Shown: positions 53,496 through 61,251 of the stretch, in pieces
Numbering within the stretch: the first letter of the stretch is position 1
How the letters are laid out: each line of letters opens with the position of its first letter
Assembly: GCF_002699985.1 (NCBI RefSeq)
Contig: NZ_LKBT01000069.1
Location: 46,964 to 110,963 of the forward strand
Direction of reading: 5' to 3'
Source of the DNA: Pseudomonas sp. ICMP 561
GTDB lineage: Bacteria > Pseudomonadota > Gammaproteobacteria > Pseudomonadales > Pseudomonadaceae
DNA length: 64,000 nucleotides
Notes under the pieces: model-generated
The model's input: only the letters and a program-made list of their open reading frames with translations
Databases searched by the model: none
Told to the model about the DNA's origin: nothing
Program-made: the position numbers and the translations under genes

Positions 53496-54833
53496 ATGAG
53501 AAAAAAGCTGGCGTGTATTTCAATGGTTCTGATCTCCGTATTCCTCCCGACAGCGGCCCAGGCCGAGACGAATGACAAGTGGGTGGCTGCGTGGCTAGGC
53601 GCAGTTCAAGGGCCTTATCCGACAGGCAATCCCTCTGCGCAACCAGACTTGAGTCTCGCCTTCCCCGCACCTGAGCAAGGTGCGCAGGATCAGACATTCC
53701 GCTTGATGGTGCGACCGGACATCTGGGGGACGCACATGCGGATACGTCTGTCCAACGTGCTGGGCACCCGCCCCGTCACCTTTGATGGCATTTACGCCGG
53801 ACTACAGCAAGGCAGTTCAGCCGTATTGAAGGGCACCAATCAGCCGGTTTCTTTCGCAGGGAAGCCGAGCGTTGATATTCCCGCCGGATCATCGGCCTGG
53901 AGTGACCCCATCGCGTTGCCATTTGTGAAGCCTGATGACGTCCCACTACTCAATGGGCGCAGGCTTGCAGTGAGTTTTCATATCAAGGGCCAGAGCGGGC
54001 CGATGACATGGCACGCCAAAGCGCTCAATACCTCTTATGTCAGCGAGCCGGGAGCAGGTTCTGTCGGCCAATCCGAAAGCGAAACAGCTTTCCCGTTCAG
54101 TACGACTTCTACCTACTTCCTGGATGCCGTTGACATGATGGCGCCAGCCGATACCAAGGTCGTTGTTGCCTTTGGAGACTCCATCACTGACGGCACAGGT
54201 ACAACGCTGAACGGCGATGATCGGTGGTCAGACGTCCTTTCGAGAAAACTTCACGCTGTTCATGGCAACAAGGTATCGGTTGTCAATGCGGGTATTGGCG
54301 GCAATCAGGTTATTGGCCCGGCCAGCTACTCTGCGCAGACGCCCTTCTCAGGCGGCCCCTCTGCGCAAATGCGCGTCGAAAGAGACGTGATAGGTGTGTC
54401 CGGCGTTACCAGCGTTATCTGGATGGAGGGCATCAATGACTTCAGCAAAAATGGCAATGCCTCCGCCGAAGCTGTGAAGGCAGGAATGAAGGATGTTGTG
54501 GGCCGAATCAAGTCGCAGCTTCCAGATGTCAAAGTTATTGGAGGCACGCTCACTACAGCCCTCGGCAGTACCAGCGCGGCACACGGTCACGCGGAGCAGA
54601 ACGCCAAGCGGCAAGAGCTAAATGAGTTCATCCGCACGTCGGGCCTGTTTGATGCTGTCGCGGACTTCGATGCAGCGACGCTCGACCCCGAGACGGGCGG
54701 CATGAAAAAGGAATATGTGGCGGACAGCACAGTGGGCGGGACCGGCGACAAATTGCATCCTAATAGAGCCGGGTATCAAGCGATGGCTGAAAAAGTAGAT
54801 ATTTCGCGGTTATTCAAGCCTGAGGCGAATTAA
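53496..54833 (+). CDS. Secreted SGNH/GDSL-family hydrolase
   Basis: This 445-residue protein has a signal peptide (RKKLACISMVLISVFLPTAAQA, cleavage near residue 24). The N-terminal ~200 residues are a beta-rich domain. The SGNH catalytic part follows: Ser in FGDSITDG, Gly in NAGIGGNQV, Asn in WMEGINDF, and the catalytic Asp/His in DKLHPNRAG. It would act in the periplasm or outside as an esterase on acylated sugars or lipids. GAGGGAG precedes the ATG. Transcribed alone. Confidence 0.88.
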   Translation: MRKKLACISMVLISVFLPTAAQAETNDKWVAAWLGAVQGPYPTGNPSAQPDLSLAFPAPEQGAQDQTFRLMVRPDIWGTHMRIRLSNVLGTRPVTFDGIYAGLQQGSSAVLKGTNQPVSFAGKPSVDIPAGSSAWSDPIALPFVKPDDVPLLNGRRLAVSFHIKGQSGPMTWHAKALNTSYVSEPGAGSVGQSESETAFPFSTTSTYFLDAVDMMAPADTKVVVAFGDSITDGTGTTLNGDDRWSDVLSRKLHAVHGNKVSVVNAGIGGNQVIGPASYSAQTPFSGGPSAQMRVERDVIGVSGVTSVIWMEGINDFSKNGNASAEAVKAGMKDVVGRIKSQLPDVKVIGGTLTTALGSTSAAHGHAEQNAKRQELNEFIRTSGLFDAVADFDAATLDPETGGMKKEYVADSTVGGTGDKLHPNRAGYQAMAEKVDISRLFKPEAN

Positions 54834-54879
54834 GCCTTCAGCCTTTGGCGACACGCCCCCATACATGCAAACTGCTGGA

Positions 54880-55015
54880 TTGAAATGCATTGTCTGCAGG
54901 AGCTGCCGAAGGCTGCGATGCATTTCTCCCGAGACACCGCGATCGCAGCCTTCGGCAGCTCCTACAGGTCCTATGTTTGCCGCGAGACAGCGTGGTATCA
55001 GGGACACCGGGGCGG
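54880..55015. repeat. REP doublet (GAGCTGCCGAAGGCTGCGA arms) with conserved tail
   Basis: The arms GAGCTGCCGAAGGCTGCGAT and ATCGCAGCCTTCGGCAGCTC are exact inverses. The tail begins CCTATGTTTGCCGCGAGACA. The bases before the first arm (TTGAAATGCATTGTCTGCAG) match the copy at 2911, so the repeat unit extends on both sides of the doublet in this subtype. Confidence 0.85.
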
Positions 55016-55125
55016 CGCTCATCTTCCTGGCACCGGAGCCAAAAGCGAAAGTGTCCACCTATTCAAGTGGACGCCCTCGCCTTTTAAGCAGTCTTTCTTA
55101 CGCAGGGACCACGAAGCTTATCGTC

Positions 55126-56148
55126 TCAGCGCTTATCAAACTCGATCAGCACCTTGCCGATATGCTTTGCAGCAGCAAAATAGGCATACGCCTCAGGCGC
55201 TTCGTCGAACTTGAACGTCTTGGCGACTACGGTTTGAATGCCGTTCACTTCGATGGCGCGCAGAAGATCTTCAAACATTTTCCGGTTGCCGTTGGCGATG
55301 CCCCGGATTGTCACGTTTTTCAGGATGAGCGAGACATAGTCAGGTATTGGCGACTGCTGTCCAGGGCTTACACCGATCACAGCAATACGCCCGTTCACGG
55401 CCGCTGCCGCGACGGATTGACCCAACGTGTCCTGACCGCCCGTCTCGATGATAATGTCGGCACCTGCGTTCCCGGTAAGCTGCATCAACTGTGCTGCCCA
55501 GTCAGTATGAGTGCGGTAATTGATGGTGATGTCCGCTCCGAGTTGGCGAACAAACTCCAGCTTCTCATCGCTTGAAGAGGTCATCGCCACGCGCGCGCCC
55601 AGGATCTTGGCGATTTTCAATGCTGCCAACGCCACTCCGCCCGTGCCCAGGCAAAGAACCAGTTCGCCCGGCTTGACCTTGAATACCTCGACCAACGCAT
55701 TCCATGCGGTCAGCCCGGCGGATGCGAGTGCGGCGACGTCTTTATCCATCAACCCTTCCGGGACATGGATCAACGCAGCAGCCGGAAGCACAACTTGTTC
55801 AGCAAGCCAGCCGTCATGGCTGACACCGACATCATGGCTGAAAACGTCAGCGCGAAACTGCCCTTCCAGCCAGTTGGGAAAATGACCGCAGATGACTCGG
55901 TCACCTGGTTTGAAATCTTCAACGCCTTCGCCGACTGCAATGACTTCTCCCACGCCCTCGGACACCGGGATACGATCAGGTGCCTGCATAGGACCGTAAA
56001 CACCCCGCAGAATCTGGACGTCTCGACTGATGAGGCTCACAAGGCGGGGAGCGATGACAACCTCGCCTACCCCGGCCGACAATTCCGGGCGGGTCGTCGC
56101 GGTCAGCGAGTCCAGACCATTCTGAGCACCTATCTGAAAAGCTTTCAT
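55126..56148 (-). CDS. Zinc-independent quinone oxidoreductase (MDR superfamily)
   Basis: This 340-residue NADPH-dependent enzyme reduces quinones or enals. The Rossmann motif LCLGTGGVALAALKIAKILGA is near residue 170. GDRVIC and ASAGLTAWNAL are typical of the quinone reductase/alcohol dehydrogenase family. The catalytic-Zn Cys of alcohol dehydrogenases is replaced (LISRDVQILRG), so no catalytic zinc is expected. CAGGAAA lies before the ATG. It is on the same strand as the LysR gene, 139 nt downstream of it. Confidence 0.88.
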   Translation of the reverse strand: MKAFQIGAQNGLDSLTATTRPELSAGVGEVVIAPRLVSLISRDVQILRGVYGPMQAPDRIPVSEGVGEVIAVGEGVEDFKPGDRVICGHFPNWLEGQFRADVFSHDVGVSHDGWLAEQVVLPAAALIHVPEGLMDKDVAALASAGLTAWNALVEVFKVKPGELVLCLGTGGVALAALKIAKILGARVAMTSSSDEKLEFVRQLGADITINYRTHTDWAAQLMQLTGNAGADIIIETGGQDTLGQSVAAAAVNGRIAVIGVSPGQQSPIPDYVSLILKNVTIRGIANGNRKMFEDLLRAIEVNGIQTVVAKTFKFDEAPEAYAYFAAAKHIGKVLIEFDKR

Positions 56149-56286
56149 TGGGTAATTTCCTGTTTCGTGAATAAGAACGTGTAAATGTGTCGATTGCAGC
56201 TGACAAGATCACGGCCGTGAAGCCGCCATGAGCGTGATGCCCTGATTGACTGCCTCGCTTGAAGCCATACCCTTACCATCATTTGA

Positions 56287-57207
56287 TTAATCAACTGAGT
56301 CAGGGGCTGTTTGCAGCGTCGAGGCGATGAGGTCGCGTAGCCATATATGAGCAGGATCCCGGTGCAGTCGTTCGGGCCATAACATGAGCATTTCAAAGCC
56401 CGGAATGGCGAGTGGCGGCGCCTGGACGTGAAGTGACGGGTCATCTCGGACCAGCCTTTCAGGCACCACTGCAACCAGGTCGCTGTGCATCAATGCAGAG
56501 ACGAGCGAGTTGAAAGTGGACACTGACAATACAACGCGTCGTTCCAGACCTTTAGCGGCCAGTGCCTGGTCAGTACTCCCGACGAACCCGGCGCCATTGG
56601 GTGACATAACGGCATGTTCGAGCCCGCAGAATGCTTTGAGCGATAGCCTGGTTGCCAAAGCAGGATGATCGCGCCGTCCTGCCAGCACATAGCGTTCGTG
56701 AAACAAAAAACGCTGACGCAGCTTTGGCGGTGCGTCATCGCGAGTGTGCAGCGCCAGATCGATCTGGCCGTTCTCCATATCATTGGCAAGGGTGGCGGGA
56801 TGTTTGTTCAACAGTGCCAGGCGTGTATTAGGGGCCAGGCGCCTGAGCAGTGCCAACGACGGCCAGACTAAAGCAGTCGCGGTGTAATCACTGGCAGCGA
56901 CCTTCCACGTCTGACTAGACAGTGCTGGCTCAAAAGTGGCACCAGGATTCAGCGCGCCCTCCAAAGCTATGAGCGCTTCACGCAGTGGCCCGCGCAATTC
57001 ACGGGCACGCTCGGTAGGCGACATCCCTCGGGGACCGGGCAGCAACAATGGGTCGTCGAGGATTTCCCGCAGTCGACCCAGTTGCAGGCTGACGGTCGGT
57101 TGAGCGAGATTGAGCAATCGCGCTGCGCGTGTGACGTTTTGTTCAGACAACAGCGCATCCAGCGTGACCAGCAAATTAAGATCCAGACGACGCAAGGTAT
57201 TGTGCAT
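56287..57207 (-). CDS. LysR-family transcriptional regulator
   Basis: This 306-residue regulator has LRRLDLNLLVTLDALLSEQNVTRAARLLNLAQPTVSLQL at the N-terminus, a NodD/PnbR-type helix-turn-helix, and a C-terminal effector domain. It is divergent from the quinone reductase-like gene at 57292 (84 nt) and upstream of the MDR enzyme. It therefore probably controls both redox genes in response to electrophiles or quinones. The role is inferred from position. Confidence 0.88.
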   Translation of the reverse strand: MHNTLRRLDLNLLVTLDALLSEQNVTRAARLLNLAQPTVSLQLGRLREILDDPLLLPGPRGMSPTERARELRGPLREALIALEGALNPGATFEPALSSQTWKVAASDYTATALVWPSLALLRRLAPNTRLALLNKHPATLANDMENGQIDLALHTRDDAPPKLRQRFLFHERYVLAGRRDHPALATRLSLKAFCGLEHAVMSPNGAGFVGSTDQALAAKGLERRVVLSVSTFNSLVSALMHSDLVAVVPERLVRDDPSLHVQAPPLAIPGFEMLMLWPERLHRDPAHIWLRDLIASTLQTAPDSVD

Positions 57208-57291
57208 GTAAATACCATATGTTTCGGAAATTCATTTCTATCATACCGGGTTCGTCATTACTGTGAGGCATCCATCCATTCGGAGTTCCTC

Positions 57292-58089
57292 ATGAAGCTG
57301 CTGCTGATCTACGCCCACCCTGAACCTCGTTCCCTCAATGGCTCGCTCAGGGATTTCGCGATCACTCACCTGGAAACCGCAGGTCACGAGGTCAAGGTCT
57401 CGGATCTGTACGCGATGAGTTGGAAAGCGCCTCTTGATACGGACGATGCCCCGGGCTATGACGACGAAAGACCTTTCAACCCGGCAATAGAATCGCAGCG
57501 CGTATTCGCCGCGGGCACCCAACCGCTAGATATTGAGGAAGAGCAGGCCAAACTGCTGTGGGCGGACGCTGTGATCTTTCAATTCCCGTTGTGGTGGTTC
57601 TCGATGCCCGCGATCCTCAAAGGCTGGGTCGAACGCGTCTACGCCTACGGGTTTGCCTACGGTGTCGGCGAACACAGCGAAAGCCACTGGGGCGATCGTT
57701 ATGGCGAAGGCAGCATGGCTGGAAAGCGGGCGATGCTGGTGGTCACCATGGGCGGGTGGGAATCCCACTACAGTGGTCGAGGGGTCAACGGTGCACTGGA
57801 TGATCTGCTCTTCCCTATCCAGCATGGGGTGCTTTTCTATCCAGGGTTCACTGTCATGCCGCCCTTCCCGATCTATAAGACCGGCAAAATGGACGCCGCT
57901 CGGTTCGAACAGCTATGCACAGCCTATGCTGCCCGGCTGGATAACCTGTTCGTTGATCAACCTTTGCCATTTCGTCGCCAGAACGCCGGGGACTATGAAA
58001 TTCCAGCGTTGACCCTCAAGCCACATATTGCACCCGGCCGTCAGGATTTAGGCATCCATATTGATGAAGACAAAACGGCCGAAGGCTAG
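57292..58089 (+). CDS. NAD(P)H dehydrogenase (quinone), flavodoxin-like fold
   Basis: This 265-residue flavoprotein of the NQO1/MdaB family starts MKLLLIYAHPEPRSLNGSL, with a flavin phosphate loop. The signature FQFPLWWFSMPAILKGWVERVYAYGFAYG follows, then VTMGGWESHYSGRGVNG. It is longer than the paralogous reductase at 26410, having an insertion and a C-terminal extension. The start is ATG at 57292 with CGGAG 7 nt upstream; the longer form overlaps the LysR gene. It would detoxify quinones or nitroaromatics. Confidence 0.9.
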   Translation: MKLLLIYAHPEPRSLNGSLRDFAITHLETAGHEVKVSDLYAMSWKAPLDTDDAPGYDDERPFNPAIESQRVFAAGTQPLDIEEEQAKLLWADAVIFQFPLWWFSMPAILKGWVERVYAYGFAYGVGEHSESHWGDRYGEGSMAGKRAMLVVTMGGWESHYSGRGVNGALDDLLFPIQHGVLFYPGFTVMPPFPIYKTGKMDAARFEQLCTAYAARLDNLFVDQPLPFRRQNAGDYEIPALTLKPHIAPGRQDLGIHIDEDKTAEG

Positions 58090-58189
58090 AGTTTTTCTGG
58101 CGTTGAGCGTTGTTTATCAAGCCGGGTAAGCGGTTTTAGCACCGCTGGTAATCGGCAGTAGAGTAAGCCCTGTAAGCGCGGTCTTTCTC

Positions 58190-58576
58190 TCAACGGCCGA
58201 TTACACCCAGGTGGGTGAAAGTGAAACCTTGTGGCGACTTCAGACCGTAGCCAAGCATTCGGTCGAAGCCCGAATGTGCGAGCCAGAGAGCACCTACCGC
58301 AGCGAGATCAGGGATCGACCCTATCAAACCGGCCGCGAGCAAAGCAGCACCAGTCGCATACAAGTGAAGGGAGTTATAGCAATAAGCCCCCACTCTGGGC
58401 CCCAACGCATAGCCCAGAATACTCAAGTCGGGCGTGAAAAAAATTGCCAGCAACTCCCACCATGAGAAGTCATGCCCAGTGCGCCAAAAAAGCAGAATGC
58501 AGGTGGCAAACAGGAGCCCCCCTTCTACACGTTGCCACAGAACAGTGTGCGATGCCGATGGCGCTAAATGGGACAT
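58190..58576 (-). CDS. DUF4260-like small membrane protein
   Basis: This 128-residue protein has four hydrophobic segments. The C-terminal HSGFDRMLGYGLKSPQGFTFTHLGVIG and the ATFFTPDLSILGYALGP-type middle match what I recall for the DUF4260 family. The function is unknown. The start is ATG at 58576 with GGAGAG 6 nt upstream. It is divergent from a LysR gene, which probably controls it. Confidence 0.82.
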   Translation of the reverse strand: MSHLAPSASHTVLWQRVEGGLLFATCILLFWRTGHDFSWWELLAIFFTPDLSILGYALGPRVGAYCYNSLHLYATGAALLAAGLIGSIPDLAAVGALWLAHSGFDRMLGYGLKSPQGFTFTHLGVIGR

Positions 58577-58608
58577 GAAAGCTCTCCAGGGATTGAGCAT
58601 TCAATTTT

Positions 58609-58640
58609 GTACGATACATCTGCAAAACGTAATCGTATAA
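58609..58640. promoter_or_regulatory. Possible LysR operator dyad
   Basis: TACGAT (58610-58615) and ATCGTA (58632-58637) form an inverted repeat with ~16-nt spacing, in the 87-nt gap between the DUF4260-like and LysR genes. LysR proteins bind dyads in divergent promoters. The call is from position and symmetry only. Confidence 0.4.
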
Positions 58641-58663
58641 GATCGCATACACACCATACAAAA

Positions 58664-59584
58664 ATGGATAGCCCTGTGATTCAGCATGAGCCAAGCTGGG
58701 AATGGTATCGGACCTTTCTTGCCGTACTGGAGACCGGTTCGTTGTCGGCAGCGGGGCGTAACCTGGGCATCAGTCAACCAACAGCGGGCCGTCACATCGA
58801 CGGCCTTGAATCTGCTCTGGGCCTGAAACTTTTTACTCGCTCATCAGATGGATTCAGTCCCACCAGTGCCGCTTATGAAATCGCGCCTTATGCGCTCAAC
58901 CTGGCGGCAATGTCGGCGGCTTTGTTGCGCAAGGCAAGTGAAGGCAGCACCGATATCCGTGGGACGGTGCGTCTGACAGTCAGCGAAGTGATCGGCGTTG
59001 AAGTCTTACCACCAGTTTTGTTGGTATTGCGCAAGCAGCACCCCGAGTTGGTTATAGAGATGATTCTCTCTAATCAGGTTGATGACCTCCTACGTCGGGA
59101 CGCAGACATCGCGGTTCGGATGCACAGGCCTACTCAGAATGCGCTAATCGCAAGGCATGTCGGTGGTATAGAAGTCGGGCTGTATGCTCATCGCAGTTAT
59201 CTGGCTATCCACGGCAGCCCCTGCTCACTCGAAGAGCTGAGCAACCATACGCTCATTGGCTTCGACCGAGAGAACGCCTTTATTCGAGGATTCCTGAAAC
59301 AGTTCCCGATATTTGCGCGCGCGGGCCTGGCATTTCGTGCCGACAGTGAACTTGCGCAATTGGCAGTCATGCGAGCCGGTTTCGGCATTGGCGTGTGCCA
59401 ATCGACAATTGCATCCCGCGACTCAACTTTGATGCGGGTGCTTGCGTCAGCCTTTTCGGTGCAGATGGACACGTGGGTCGCGATGCATGAAGACCTCCGT
59501 AACAGCGCTCGCTGCCAGGTTGTATTCAATGCCATCGCGGAAGCGTTACGCGAGCATTCGCAGAACAGCCAGATATTTCGCTGA
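58664..59584 (+). CDS. LysR-family transcriptional regulator
   Basis: This 306-residue regulator has an N-terminal helix-turn-helix with WEWYRTFLAVLETGSLSAAGRNLGISQPTAGRHIDGLE, and an effector domain of the group that includes AaeR/DmlR-like proteins. The start is ATG at 58664; the region before it has no good ribosome binding site (CCATACAAAA). It is divergent from the DUF4260-like gene. The effector is unknown. Confidence 0.87.
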   Translation: MDSPVIQHEPSWEWYRTFLAVLETGSLSAAGRNLGISQPTAGRHIDGLESALGLKLFTRSSDGFSPTSAAYEIAPYALNLAAMSAALLRKASEGSTDIRGTVRLTVSEVIGVEVLPPVLLVLRKQHPELVIEMILSNQVDDLLRRDADIAVRMHRPTQNALIARHVGGIEVGLYAHRSYLAIHGSPCSLEELSNHTLIGFDRENAFIRGFLKQFPIFARAGLAFRADSELAQLAVMRAGFGIGVCQSTIASRDSTLMRVLASAFSVQMDTWVAMHEDLRNSARCQVVFNAIAEALREHSQNSQIFR

Positions 59585-59660
59585 TGCTTACACATAGGGT
59601 CGCGCGGTCAGGGCACTGAATGAGCCTACTCAGCCACCGCCAATTTATAAGGAGTATCGA

Positions 59661-60095
59661 ATGGATTTACGAACGTTACTATTAAGCGGCGACTATCAGT
59701 TCGAATGCGATCCGCCAGCTGCGGAATCTTCCATCGAAGCTCTGATCGCCGCAACTCCCGTCCCTCTGCCGTGTGAGTATTTAGAGTTGCTCCGTCTGAG
59801 CGACGGCGGCGAAGCAGATATGTCGGGATATCCACGCTACGTCCGTATTTGGTCAGCGTTGAAGGCGATCGAGAACAATCGTGATTACGAGGTCGCAAAG
59901 TGGTTGCCGGGATTTATTGGATTTGGAGACAACGGTGGCCCGGATATGATCGGGTTCGATACACGCTCAGGACCACCCTTCCCAGTATGCTCAGTCATGT
60001 TCGTCCCGATGGAGTGGGAAAGTGCCATGGGCACCGTACCGAATTTCGATATATTTATTCGGCAGTTGCTAAAGCATGGCGACATCAACGACTAG
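59661..60095 (+). CDS. SMI1/KNR4 (SUKH) family protein
   Basis: This 144-residue soluble protein has the SUKH pattern: SSIEALIAATPVPLPCEYLELLRLSDGGE near residue 25-52, YVRIWSALKAIENNRDYEV, then WLPGFIGFGDNGGPDMIGFD and the ESAMGTVPNFDIFI end. AAGGAG lies 7 nt before the ATG. It is a third SUKH gene in the window, also without a toxin gene beside it. Its stop overlaps the end of the converging GDSL gene by 11 nt. Confidence 0.88.
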   Translation: MDLRTLLLSGDYQFECDPPAAESSIEALIAATPVPLPCEYLELLRLSDGGEADMSGYPRYVRIWSALKAIENNRDYEVAKWLPGFIGFGDNGGPDMIGFDTRSGPPFPVCSVMFVPMEWESAMGTVPNFDIFIRQLLKHGDIND

Positions 60096-60999
60096 CTTTT
60101 AGCGTTTCAAACATCGCCTCGGCCGCCAGGGTATGGACTTTGCGGGTCGGGTGCCATTCATCCCAATAGTAATGGGTATCTGGACTTTCACACACAGGCT
60201 GGACGTCCGGATACGTCGGCTGGCAAGGGGTGTCCAGATCCTTGAAACCTGCAACATCGGGTGCTGCGCGAAGCTTGTTGCTGAAGGCCAGGTGATCAAA
60301 ATAGATGATATTAACGTTTCTGGCTTTCGCTGTTTTTGCCAACACGGCTGGCAGCTTCTGCTCGAGTACTCTTTGATATCGTGCTGCATTGTTGACTTGA
60401 TTACCTTGCACCACAGCCGGCACATGACTCAAATCCGTACTTCCCACAACCATTACATGCTTCGCGCCCGCTGTAGCCAATGTCTCGGTAGCCTTCTGTA
60501 TGTTAGCCACACTTTTCTGGCTGAGCACATCAATCGACTCGGGGTGCGAAAAGTCGGCCCATTCGAAAAAGTCGTTAGCTGAAACGAAAATGAAATAGAG
60601 CGCATTCGGATCAGCTTTGTGTGTAGGGGTTGCTTTCAGATGATCGTTGATTTGCCCGAAAACTCCGGTATTACGAAACGGCTCCATCCAGGCATAGTAG
60701 TTTCCGTTACCGCTCTTGGCTCCGCCAATCGCGTAATCGGTCAAGGGTAGATTCAAGGTATGGGCCAGACTCTCGACGGCAGTGGGACCATTGCTCCACC
60801 GCCCCTCCCAATACAAAGAGCCAGGCAGCTCTTGCGCCTCTTTGACCTTCTGCACGGACAGTGTTCGAGTGAAGTTCTGACCCGCGCCATTGTCAGAGTA
60901 GCTGTCACCGAATGCATAGAGGTGGTCGAAGGTAGGAGCGCCAAAGGCAGTTGATACAGTCATTGCCAATAGAGCGGCCAAACAAACGCGTCGATTCAT
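60085..60999 (-). CDS. Secreted GDSL-family lipase/esterase
   Basis: This 304-residue protein has a signal peptide (NRRVCLAALLAMTVSTAFG, cleavage near residue 20). The catalytic Ser is in YAFGDSYSDNGAG, block II Gly in YAIGGAKSG, block III Asn in FVSANDFFEW, and the Asp/His pair in YYWDEWHPT. This pattern matches the thermolabile haemolysin/phospholipase branch of GDSL enzymes. It would be exported to the periplasm or outside. It shares 11 nt with the end of the SUKH gene. Confidence 0.88.
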   Translation of the reverse strand: MNRRVCLAALLAMTVSTAFGAPTFDHLYAFGDSYSDNGAGQNFTRTLSVQKVKEAQELPGSLYWEGRWSNGPTAVESLAHTLNLPLTDYAIGGAKSGNGNYYAWMEPFRNTGVFGQINDHLKATPTHKADPNALYFIFVSANDFFEWADFSHPESIDVLSQKSVANIQKATETLATAGAKHVMVVGSTDLSHVPAVVQGNQVNNAARYQRVLEQKLPAVLAKTAKARNVNIIYFDHLAFSNKLRAAPDVAGFKDLDTPCQPTYPDVQPVCESPDTHYYWDEWHPTRKVHTLAAEAMFETLKASR

Positions 61000-61251
61000 T
61001 GAAAGTCTCCCGGATCTCGCCTGAGACTACCAAATGGAACGCGTTGTCTGACGATAATTACGACCTGTTTTTACCTGAGACCGCAGAGATTGACCTGTTG
61101 GCGACCCATAGCCAAATCCACCGAGCGGTAGGATTTTTTTGTGCACAGGGATCATTAGATATCTACGCCCCGCCCTCTCCGCGCACCGAACGATTCGTGC
61201 CGTATTCTGGTCTGCTTGTCATTGGGAGCTTGAACGGATGGCAGTTAGATC
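61000..61251. other. Intergenic region before the PQQ dehydrogenase
   Basis: No gene is supported. This gap carries both the GDSL and dehydrogenase promoters. A sequence such as CATTGGGAGCTTGAACGG precedes the ATG at 61252 at a distance too long for a good ribosome binding site. Confidence 0.45.

Noticed and set aside
54865..55575. 236-codon ORF over the REP doublet and the end of the quinone reductase
   Set aside because: It begins inside the repeat and is antisense to a well-supported gene.
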